From JBOGED01 sp050743205 (GTDB lineage: Bacteria > Actinomycetota > Nitriliruptoria > Euzebyales > Egibacteraceae): DNA of 20,347 nucleotides. The stretch lies in the NCBI GenBank assembly GCA_050743205.1, contig JBOGEA010000066.1, forward strand, positions 1 to 20,347, given 5' to 3'. Below are positions 14,470 to 20,347 of the stretch, in pieces (position 1 is the stretch's first letter; each line of letters opens with the position of its first letter). The position numbers were made by a program, and so were the translations under genes. The notes below the pieces were generated by a model that was not told the origin of the DNA, searched no databases, and saw only the letters and a list, made by a program, of their open reading frames with translations.

Positions 14470-15360
14470 ATGCTTGAGCTGCGGGCGCTGTCCCGGCGTT
14501 ATGGGGATGTGGTGGCGTTGGACGGGCTGTCGTTCGCCGTCCAGCCAGGGGAGATGTTCGGGTTCGTCGGCGCGAACGGGGCCGGCAAGACCACGGCGAT
14601 GCGGATCGTCATAGGCATCGAGCGCGCCGACCACGGCGAGGTGCACTGGCGTGGCCGCGTGCCCGACGCCGGCGCCCGTCGGCGGTTCGGCTACATGCCG
14701 GAGGAGCGGGGGCTGTACCCCAGGATGCGGGTGGGGGAGCAGCTCACCTACCTCGCCCGCCTCCACGGCGTCGAGCGCGAGCGGGCCGCCGGCTCTGCGC
14801 AGCGGTGGCTTGAGCGGCTCGGGCTGGCGGGCCGTGCGGGCGACCGGGTCGAGCAGCTATCCCTGGGCAACCAGCAGCGGGCCCAGCTGGCCGCGGCGCT
14901 GGTGGGCGAGCCGGAGCTGCTCGTCCTGGACGAGCCGTTCTCCGGGCTCGACCCCGTCGGCGTGGACCGGTTGAGCGAGGTGCTCCTCGAATTCGCGCGA
15001 GACGGCGTGCCGGTGGTGTTCTCCAGCCACCAGCTCGAGCTGGTCGAGCGGCTCTGCCACTCAGTCGCGATCATCGACCACGGACGGCTCGTCGCGACCG
15101 GCCCGGTCGCGCGGCTGCGACAGCGCGATCACGACCGCCGGCTGCGCATCGACGTCGCCGCGAACGGCGCCGATTGGACCGCACGGCTGGCGGGGGTCAC
15201 CGTCCTGGAGCAGACCAAGCGTCGCGTCCTGCTCCAACTCGACCGCTCATGCGACGAGCAGGAGGTGCTCGACGCCGCCCGGCGCGCGGGACCCGTCACC
15301 CATTTCGGGGTCGTCGAGCCGACCCTCGCGGAACTCTACCGGCAGGTCGTGCAGCCATGA
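14470..15360 (+). CDS. ABC transporter ATP-binding protein (NatA-type)
   Basis: The 296-aa product is the ATPase of an ABC-2 exporter. Walker A is GANGAGKTT (residues 34-42), the Q-loop region reads FGYMPEERGLYPRM (the NatA-like form in which the usual Gln region is PEE), the signature is LSLGNQQRAQ, Walker B is LLVLDEPFSGLDP, and the switch histidine is in SSHQLELVERL. The C-terminal part (about residues 220-296) is the extra domain found on such ATPases. It would power the permease encoded by the overlapping next gene (ATGA). Family members export Na+, antibiotics or peptides. ATG 14470, after GGGGGG, is chosen over the earlier in-frame ATG at 14440, which lies in non-homologous sequence. 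Confidence 0.9.
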   Translation: MLELRALSRRYGDVVALDGLSFAVQPGEMFGFVGANGAGKTTAMRIVIGIERADHGEVHWRGRVPDAGARRRFGYMPEERGLYPRMRVGEQLTYLARLHGVERERAAGSAQRWLERLGLAGRAGDRVEQLSLGNQQRAQLAAALVGEPELLVLDEPFSGLDPVGVDRLSEVLLEFARDGVPVVFSSHQLELVERLCHSVAIIDHGRLVATGPVARLRQRDHDRRLRIDVAANGADWTARLAGVTVLEQTKRRVLLQLDRSCDEQEVLDAARRAGPVTHFGVVEPTLAELYRQVVQP

Positions 15361-16541
15361 CCACGCTGACCGTCATCGGCCTGGTCGCCCGCCGGGAGTT
15401 CACCCAGCGGCTGCGCAGCAAGGCCTTCCTGGCGGGCAACGCGTTCTTCCTCGTCCTGCTGATCGGCGTGGTGGTCGTGCCGACGCTGCTCGGCGACAGC
15501 GGGCCCACCCGCGTCGGTGTAGTCGGTGAGGAGGCGGCGGCGCTGGCGGCCGCCGCGCAGGCGCGGCAGGCGGCGTTCGCCGTCGAGCTGCGGGTCGAGC
15601 CCGTCGCGGAGCGCGCCGCCGCTGAGGCGGCGCTGCGCGACGGAACGCTGGATCTCGTGCTCCTCGACGCGTGGACGGCGCTCGCCGCCGACACGCCGTC
15701 TGGGCCCGTCGCGGGCCTGCTCGCGGCAGCCGCGCAGCAGCTGGCGGTGTCCGAGGCGCTCGCCGAGGCGGGGGTGGAGGCGGGGCGGCGGGCCGTGCTG
15801 CTGGCGCCCCGCCCGCTTGCGGTCACCATCCTGGAGGGCGCCGGCCAGCCGGAGTTCGGGCCGGCCCTGGCCGTTGGCGGCGCTGCGGTCACCGTGCTGT
15901 ACGTGCTGCTCATCCAGTACGGCCAGTGGGTGGCGCAGGGCATCGTGGAGGAGAAGTCGTCGCGGGTGGTCGAGGTGCTGCTGGCGGCCGTGCGCCCGAC
16001 GGAGCTGCTGGCCGGCAAGGTGCTCGGCCTGGGCGCGCTCGGGCTGGGGCAGGTCCTGGTGACCGCGGCGGTCGGCGTGGGCGCGCTGCTGGTGGTCGGG
16101 TCGGTCGAGATCCCCGTCGAGGGGTGGGCGGCGATCGGGCTCGTCCTCGCCTGGTACGTGCTGGGCTACGCGCTGTATGCCACGCTGTTCGCCGTCTGCG
16201 GGGCGATCGCCGGCCGGTTGGAGGATCTCCAGAGCGTCGTCACCCCGGTGATCATGCTCATCGTCGCCGGGTTCTTCGTCGCGCAGTACAGCGCGTTCAA
16301 CCCCGACTCGACCGTCGCGCGCGTCGCCGCGCTCGTGCCGTTCACCGCCCCGCTCGTGCAGCCGCTGCGCGCCGCCGCCGGCCTCGCCGCGCCCTGGGAG
16401 ATCGCCGCCTCGATCGTGCTCGCCGTGGCGGCCACCGGGCTGCTCCTGCCGCTGGCCGCCCGCTTCTACACCGGCGGCGCCCTCCGCGTCGCGCGCCGCA
16501 TCGGCCTGCGCGCCGCCTGGCGCGCCGCCACCCACCGCTGA
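15357..16541 (+). CDS. ABC-2 type permease (NatB-type)
   Basis: The 394-aa product is the membrane partner of the ATPase upstream. The start ATG overlaps its TGA by four bases. It opens with LVARREFTQRLRSKAFLAGN, the cytoplasmic elbow typical of NatB-like permeases, then a first membrane helix (FFLVLLIGVVVVPTLL). An outer domain of about 150 residues follows, then a helix ending LIQYGQWVAQGIVEEKSSRV with the conserved EEKSSRVVEVLLAAVRPTEL loop. Further helices are VLVTAAVGVGALLVVG, LVLAWYVLGYALYATLFAVC, PVIMLIVAGFFVAQY and the C-terminal VLAVAATGLLLPLAARF. The substrate is unknown: Na+, a drug, or the product of the genes upstream at 12199-14124 are all possible. Confidence 0.9.
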   Translation: MTTLTVIGLVARREFTQRLRSKAFLAGNAFFLVLLIGVVVVPTLLGDSGPTRVGVVGEEAAALAAAAQARQAAFAVELRVEPVAERAAAEAALRDGTLDLVLLDAWTALAADTPSGPVAGLLAAAAQQLAVSEALAEAGVEAGRRAVLLAPRPLAVTILEGAGQPEFGPALAVGGAAVTVLYVLLIQYGQWVAQGIVEEKSSRVVEVLLAAVRPTELLAGKVLGLGALGLGQVLVTAAVGVGALLVVGSVEIPVEGWAAIGLVLAWYVLGYALYATLFAVCGAIAGRLEDLQSVVTPVIMLIVAGFFVAQYSAFNPDSTVARVAALVPFTAPLVQPLRAAAGLAAPWEIAASIVLAVAATGLLLPLAARFYTGGALRVARRIGLRAAWRAATHR

Positions 16542-16657
16542 CCCACCAGCGTCCACAGTCCGGCGGCTTCGACCGTGCGTCAGCTACAGCTTTCCGTCGG
16601 ATCGAGGCTGTTGCAAAATCTCACGGGCCCGCCAGTCGGGGCGCTCGAGCCAAAGAT

Positions 16658-16689
16658 GCAGTTTTCCTCCGAATATGAAGGAAAGCTGC
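16658..16689. repeat. Imperfect 32-bp palindrome
   Basis: GCAGTTTTCCTCCGAA (16658-16673) pairs imperfectly with the following 16 bases ending GGAAAGCTGC. It shares the TTTCCTCCG core with the perfect palindrome at 16718-16753 and appears to be a diverged copy. Confidence 0.65.
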
Positions 16690-16717
16690 CCCTCAAGCCC
16701 AACAGCGCGCGCCTGAC

Positions 16718-16753
16718 CTGCAGGTTTCCTCCGTATACGGAGGAAACCTGCAG
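16718..16753. repeat. Perfect 36-bp palindrome
   Basis: CTGCAGGTTTCCTCCGTA (16718-16735) is the exact reverse complement of 16736-16753, with no spacer and a GTATAC centre, the same six bases as at the centre of palindrome P1. It lies inside the MITE-like element. It could form a very stable hairpin in both RNA directions. Confidence 0.9.
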
Positions 16754-16885
16754 TGCGGCTGGCCCAAAGAGCACCCACGGCCCGCGGCACTCAGCCATTC
16801 CTGGAGAGCCACTCCCATTGATTCTGCAACAGACTCGATCTGACGGAAACCCGCAGGTCAACTCGGCGAGGCGGGGGTTCGGCTA

Positions 16886-16915
16886 CAGCTTTCCGTCGGA
16901 TCTGACGGAAAGCTG
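16886..16915. terminator. 12-bp hairpin in convergent gap
   Basis: CAGCTTTCCGTC (16886-16897) and GACGGAAAGCTG (16904-16915) form a perfect stem with loop GGATCT. It lies 45 bases past the stop of the minus-strand gene ending at 16961. The left arm repeats the left end of the MITE-like element (CAGCTTTCCGTCGGATC also at 16587-16603). It may terminate transcription from either side; no T-run is present. Confidence 0.5.
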
Positions 16916-16960
16916 CCGGTCACACCTGCATCCAACGCAAGCGATGGCCGGTCAGGTGAC

Positions 16961-18400
16961 TTACCGTTGTTTTTGTTTCGGGAAGGGCTGCTCGGGCACT
17001 GGGACGCCGAGGAAGGGCGAGAGCCGCTCGTAGCCATCGCCGGCGACGATGTCGAGCACCAACAGATCGTGCTCTCGTCCGGCGAAGTAGCGGGTCACGT
17101 CTTCGACGTGGCGCCGGTGGACGCGGCGGAAGCGCTCCTCGTCGAACTCGTGGCTCCCGTACACCGCGGCGCGCAGGAACCGCTGAAGCTCCACGTAGAT
17201 CTGTCGCTCCTCGCCTTCGCGGCGCTTGTCGCCCATGGGCACCGTCCAGTGCGCACCGCAGGAGCGCAGCCAGCTTTCCTCGTCGCGCACGGTGAGCACG
17301 AACTTGCTGCCCGGCCACGCGCGATCCAGATCCTCGTAGTACGGCGCGGACGTGACGTCGGTGATCCCGTCGTAGTGCGCGAGCAGCGGGAAGCGCGCGT
17401 CGCCGCGTATCAGCGTGTCGAGCGTCGCGCGATCGGCCGGGTAGTGCACGGTGTCGAAGCCGAGCACGTGCAGCGCCGCGGTGAGCGAATGAGTCCCGGT
17501 GCGTGACATGCCCAGACCGAACACCTTGACGTCCCTGGGTGGCTGGCCAAGGTTGACGGGATCCTCAGCAACGGCCTTCTCGACGTCCTCGATACTGACC
17601 CGGCCGGTCTGGCTCAGGCCGAGCTTTCGCACTTCAACCTCTGCTACAGAGGGCAGATCGCGGATGCAGCGCTCGACTTGGCTGGGCGTGGCGTCGGGCG
17701 GCACGGCATCCGCGGCGTGGCGCACCGCGTGGCGCGCCACATCGAAATCGACGCCCTCACCCCAGCATGACATCGAGACCTTGAATCTGTCCCCGCAGAA
17801 CTCGTTGCGGCGGCTGCGGAGCTCGCGCCGCGCGTACTTGACGAAGATGTCAGCGTAGCGTTGAAAGTGATCGTGCAGGATATGGAAGTTCTTCATCTGT
17901 CTGTTGAGCTTGAGCTGGCGGAGCGCGAGGCCGCGCAGGTACCCCTCAGGGGTGAGCGCATAATTGGGCACGTCGATCGGCTCGGGGAGCGCTCGCATCG
18001 CGCGGACCACATCGATACGCGTGATGTGCACGCCGCGGTGGACCCGCCCGCGGAACCGATCCCGCACGAAGCAGCCGACGTACGGCAGCTCGTTCGCGTC
18101 GAGAAAGGGACGCATGTCCTCGAGGATCAGGCAGTCCGCGTCGACGGAGACGACGTGCGAGCAGTGGTGATCGATCTCCAGCATCCGCCGCACCGCGCGC
18201 GCCCACGGCTTCACATCGCGGACCACGTGCGCGCGGTCGGGCCTCACGTACTCGAGCGCGAGTTCGAGCGCGAGTTCGCTGGTGCGCTCGCCTACGGTGC
18301 GGAACACCAACTCGATCGGACGCGATCCCGCACGAGCCCAGGTGCAGGGCAGCGTCTCGATGACGCCCTCGCAGGCTGTCTGTCTCACTGTCCGTCTCAC
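16961..18400 (-). CDS. Glycosyltransferase-like / sulfotransferase fusion protein
   Basis: The 479-aa product has two parts. Residues about 25-230 look like a GT-A glycosyltransferase: SHVVSVDADCLILEDMRPFL carries a DxD-type metal/nucleotide-sugar motif (Asp87-Asp89), followed by GCFVRDRFRGRVHRGVHITR. Residues about 290-479 are a P-loop sulfotransferase: VFGLGMSRTGTHSLTAALH is the 5'-phosphosulfate loop for PAPS, and FVLTVRDEESWLRSC matches the 3'-phosphate site. The protein may add a sugar and sulfate it, probably on a cell-surface glycan or natural product. The GTG at 18400 is chosen because GGAGGA lies 8 bases upstream; the longer frame to 18460 adds only 20 basic residues. A 12-bp near-repeat (GTGAGACGGACA/GTGAGACAGACA) forms the first eight codons and offers a second GTG. 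A decayed sulfotransferase lies just upstream. Confidence 0.75.
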   Translation of the reverse strand: MRRTVRQTACEGVIETLPCTWARAGSRPIELVFRTVGERTSELALELALEYVRPDRAHVVRDVKPWARAVRRMLEIDHHCSHVVSVDADCLILEDMRPFLDANELPYVGCFVRDRFRGRVHRGVHITRIDVVRAMRALPEPIDVPNYALTPEGYLRGLALRQLKLNRQMKNFHILHDHFQRYADIFVKYARRELRSRRNEFCGDRFKVSMSCWGEGVDFDVARHAVRHAADAVPPDATPSQVERCIRDLPSVAEVEVRKLGLSQTGRVSIEDVEKAVAEDPVNLGQPPRDVKVFGLGMSRTGTHSLTAALHVLGFDTVHYPADRATLDTLIRGDARFPLLAHYDGITDVTSAPYYEDLDRAWPGSKFVLTVRDEESWLRSCGAHWTVPMGDKRREGEERQIYVELQRFLRAAVYGSHEFDEERFRRVHRRHVEDVTRYFAGREHDLLVLDIVAGDGYERLSPFLGVPVPEQPFPKQKQR

Positions 18401-18419
18401 TGAATGGTTCCTCCATGTG

Positions 18420-18905
18420 TAGGCGCGGTTGATTTGGCCGCGACCGAGTCGACGTCGCAAGCTCGTCGGGACTCATCTCGTGTTTCCAGCGCAGGTCGAG
18501 CACAATCCCACGCGGTGCGCGCCGTAGCAGTTGCCGGTTCTGTCATTGAGTTCGGCCACTCCCGCACCACCCGCTCGTGCGCTTCGCGCGCTCACACACC
18601 AGGAGGAATGGCGTCCCGTCGTTGCCGCCGAGCGGGTGCTGTTCGCTGCCCCGCGGGGTCAGCATCGTGGGATCGAACACGATGCCGACGAAGTCCGCCA
18701 GGGCGCGCAGCGTGCGCTCAGGTCGCGAGGCAAGCTCCTTATATCGCACGCGGAGCACGGGTCCCGGAAAGCGCGAGGCGAGATCCTCGGTGCCATGCAT
18801 CTGCGCAACCCACGCGGTAGCGATTTCGAGATACTTGCGCAGGCGCGAGTTCACAACCGCGCGCCCATCGCGCGCGAGCACGATCACCAGCGAGGTGCGG
18901 CCGGC
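18420..18905 (-). pseudogene. Decayed sulfotransferase
   Basis: Read leftward from about 18900, one frame gives TSLVIVLARDGRAVVNSRLR, the 3'-phosphate-binding region of sulfotransferases, then FPGPVLRVRYKELASRPERT and LRALADFVGI, then EQHPLGGNDGT, the usual sequence near the C-terminus. The frame breaks near 18550. Another frame then supplies LDLRWKHEMSPDEL (about 18460-18505), which looks like the true C-terminal helix. The 5' third, including the PAPS P-loop, is missing; in its place is a Fic fragment. Its position upstream of the GT/sulfotransferase fusion, on the same strand, suggests a former sulfation gene cluster. Confidence 0.6.
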
Positions 18906-18914
18906 GAGCACAGA

Positions 18915-19050
18915 GGGCGTCGCGAGCGCACCCGGCCGTTGCCGTCCCCGCAGGGATGGATGCTCACCAGGTTCAGGTGCGCCACCGAGGCTCGAACGCC
19001 GAAGCGTCCAGATCGCCGTTCCACATGCCGAACTGTCCGGCCGAGGCCGC
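18915..19050 (-). pseudogene. Fragment of a Fic-domain protein
   Basis: A minus-strand frame reads VRASVAHLNLVSIHPCGDGN then GR. The segment HPCGDGNGR (18932-18958) is the Fic active-site motif HPFxDGNGR with Phe replaced by Cys. The preceding AHLNLVSI is also typical of the family. Residues after the motif (VRSRRPLC) do not continue as a Fic protein and the sequence passes into sulfotransferase near 18900. The upstream side reaches palindrome P3 at 19054. Only about 15-45 residues survive, so no AMP-transfer activity is possible. Confidence 0.55.
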
Positions 19051-19053
19051 TGA

Positions 19054-19093
19054 TGTGAATGATCACCGCCGGGTACGGCGGTGATCATTCACA
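19054..19093. repeat. 40-bp palindrome (P3), 18-bp stem
   Basis: TGTGAATGATCACCGCCG (19054-19071) pairs perfectly with 19076-19093 around GGTA. The total length is again 40 bases with TGTG/CACA ends, and the centre GGGTAC is close to the GTATAC of P1. It sits between the Fic fragment and the 3' side of the DUF4143-type ATPase remnant (126 bases from its stop). Confidence 0.88.
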
Positions 19094-19111
19094 ATCTCGC
19101 CGGTCGCTGCG

Positions 19112-19130
19112 GGTGATTACCGGCATCACC
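19112..19130 (-). terminator. Weak hairpin downstream of ATPase remnant
   Basis: GGTGAT (19112-19117) and ATCACC (19125-19130) form a 6-bp stem with a 7-base loop, about 90 bases past the stop of the minus-strand ATPase frame. The stem is short and no T-run follows, so a terminator role is uncertain. Nothing else was seen in 19094-19219. Confidence 0.25.
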
Positions 19131-19219
19131 GTATGTTCAGTTCTTTCGCGCGATCGTCCCCGGTCACCCCGCCGAAAGGCAGCCTGGATGATGGCAATGA
19201 GCGGCTGCTGCCTGCACTG

Positions 19220-20248
19220 CTATGGCCCCAGCAGGAGGGCGACCATGGCTGCGGGTACGGCCCAGATAGGCCCGTCGAACTCCAGAAGAGAGCGGGTGGC
19301 CATGACGCCGGCGCGGAACTCGGACCGCATCGTCTGCGCCTCGCGGCGCCAGGGGCCGTCGGTGTACTTGCTCGCAAGCGGCACGCCCTCGGGCCGGCCG
19401 CTGACGAAATCGACCTCGCCGCGGGTGGCGCTGCGATGGAACAGGACGTTCTCGAACCGTGGGTAGGTGCCCGGGTTGAGAGCTTCCGCCTGGCGCGCGA
19501 GCGCCATGCCCAGCTGCTGCTCGGACAGGCGGTCGAGGGTGGGGACCTCACGCACAGGCTGGCGCAGGGACGCCAACCGGGCGAGCAGCGGGTCGGCGAA
19601 GTAGACCTTGTGCTGGGCGCGCAACCTCGGCGCGCCTCGCTCCGACAGATGGCAGGGCCACACCAGGTATGCGGCGCACAGATCACGGAGCCGTGCGGTC
19701 ACCGTGTCTCGGCTGGCCGCGAGGTCGTCTGCGAGGCCGCTGACGTTGACGGGGCTGCACAGGCCGGTGGCCAGCCTGCCCAGCAGCGACTGGGTCTGCG
19801 TAGCGCTGAAGCGGACGCTGCGGATCGCGTCCCCGTGCACCACGTCCCACAGCGCATCGACCAGCATGTCCTGCACCTGCCCGTACCGAAGGCAATCATC
19901 CACGGCTTGGGGAAAGCCGCCGATGACCAGGTAGGTCTCCCAGGCGTTGACCAGCTCGGTCTGGTAGGGCTGCAGCGTCATCAGCGCGTCCATCGCCGCG
20001 GGGCCTTGCAGGTCCCGCCACTCGATCGCTGCCGGCAGATCGAGGTCGATGCCGATCGCCCGGCAGAACGCGCCGAACCCCATGGTAAGCAGGGTTCGCT
20101 CGGAGTCCACGGCGCGACCGCGCCGGCCGGCCAGCGCCTTGGTGGCATGGTCGAAGCTCGCCGAGGATGAGCCAGTCAACACGACGCAGTCTTCCCGAAA
20201 GGCCGTGTTGTCGCGTAACCATTTGGGTGTGGCTCTTCTGAAGGGACC
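19220..20248 (-). pseudogene. 5'-truncated AAA_14/DUF4143-type ATPase
   Basis: The open frame from 20248 leftward reads PKWLRDNTAFREDCVVLTGS (the sensor-1-like end of the P-loop ATPase core). It continues through WETYLVIGGFPQAVDDCLRY and LWDVVHGDAIRS, a winged-helix-like region (VSGLADDLAASRDTVTARLR) and a DUF4143 C-terminal part (NVLFHRSATRGEVDFVSGRP, VPLASKYTDGPWRREAQTMR). It ends normally with AAMVALLLGP. The Walker A and Walker B parts, roughly the first 120-150 residues of the family, are absent; an in-frame stop occurs at 20249-20251. The first ATG in frame is at 20182. Without the P-loop it should not hydrolyse ATP. Family members are widespread, horizontally mobile and poorly understood. 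A remnant LIPRAA just beyond the stop may be the original N-terminus, implying an internal deletion. Confidence 0.7.
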
Positions 20249-20335
20249 TCACGCTGCTCGGGGGATGAGGTTGTCGGCGTCGCGCTGGGCATGTGACCGG
20301 CCTGTTGCCAAGCGGGCCTGGTCTGCCTACCGGAG

Positions 20336-20347
20336 GGTTGTGTGCTG
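20336..20347. repeat. Possible start of a fourth TGTG palindrome
   Basis: The last 12 bases of the window, GGTTGTGTGCTG, are identical to 3585-3596, which is the left flank and first seven bases of palindrome P1. The window ends there, so the rest cannot be seen. If a full copy exists, the ATPase remnant would be bracketed by P3 and this copy. Confidence 0.3.

Larger units (their letters stand above)
16590..16850. mobile_element. 261-bp MITE-like element with 31-bp inverted ends
   Basis: The left end (16590-16620) and the reverse complement of the right end (16820-16850) match at 27 of 31 positions; both contain TTTCCGTC, GATCGAG and CTGTTGCA. No transposase is encoded. The interior holds two further palindromes (16658-16689 and 16718-16753). 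The CTGTTGCA core at the end resembles the tips of several insertion-sequence families, but I cannot assign one. It lies in the convergent gap between the permease and the glycosyltransferase/sulfotransferase gene. It may be a non-autonomous element or simply a large inverted repeat. Confidence 0.55.

Noticed and set aside
12205..14766. Very long minus-strand open frame opposite the CuAO-like gene
   Set aside because: It is the antisense of a recognisable protein, an effect of GC-rich codon bias; it has no ribosome binding site or family resemblance and runs through the tandem repeats.
16590..16850. Complete insertion sequence of a named family
   Set aside because: The end core CTGTTGCA resembles several IS families, but no transposase reading frame exists in 261 bp and a target duplication cannot be established.

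Overview
The window is GC-rich throughout, with dense coding, GTG/TTG starts, ATGA-type overlaps and several protein families typical of Actinomycetota (an HTH-TPR regulator of streptomycete style, an MgtE_N/CBS protein paired with a DUF1003 protein, and an actinobacterial-style photolyase). I read it as a chromosomal segment of an actinobacterium; the sequence alone does not fix the genus. Two genes are visibly less GC-rich than their surroundings: the secreted AOC/dirigent-like protein (1626-2102) and a 70-aa unknown protein (12199-12411).

Layout. 1-2290: a methyltransferase/ABM-monooxygenase gene pair and a secreted beta-barrel-like protein, all on the minus strand. 2290-4210: a gene graveyard holding two FecB-type siderophore-binding remnants (plus strand), a multiply frameshifted methyltransferase (minus strand) and unassigned sequence. 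4211-8221: intact plus-strand genes for an HTH-TPR regulator, a DNA photolyase and an ArsM-like methyltransferase with a hairpin over its ribosome binding site. 8243-9394: a cytochrome P450 stub and a frameshifted one-pass membrane protein. 9554-11256: a two-gene MgtE_N/CBS-DUF1003 operon. 11281-11854: a VapBC-like pair whose toxin is frameshifted. 12199-16541: a 70-aa protein, a copper-amine-oxidase-like protein with an altered cofactor motif, a 62-bp tandem repeat block, and an ABC exporter pair. 16583-16915: a repeat-rich, MITE-like convergent region. 16961-18400: a glycosyltransferase-like/sulfotransferase fusion. 18420-20248: remnants of a sulfotransferase, a Fic protein and a DUF4143-type ATPase.

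The most unusual structural signal is a set of three palindromes (3590-3629, 8243-8282, 19054-19093). Each is exactly 40 bp and begins TGTG and ends CACA, but they have unrelated interiors whose two arms co-vary. Each lies next to a truncated gene (methyltransferase, P450, Fic). The last 12 bases of the window repeat the left edge of the first palindrome exactly, so a fourth copy may begin there. If so, the DUF4143 ATPase remnant would lie between two copies. This suggests a palindrome-associated mobile or recombination system.

The second candidate system is the 70-aa gene, the copper-amine-oxidase-like gene and the downstream ABC exporter, whose order would suit a peptide that is modified and exported. 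That function is inference only. Several apparent single-base frameshifts in otherwise well-preserved genes could be real decay or base-calling errors, and raw reads would decide.
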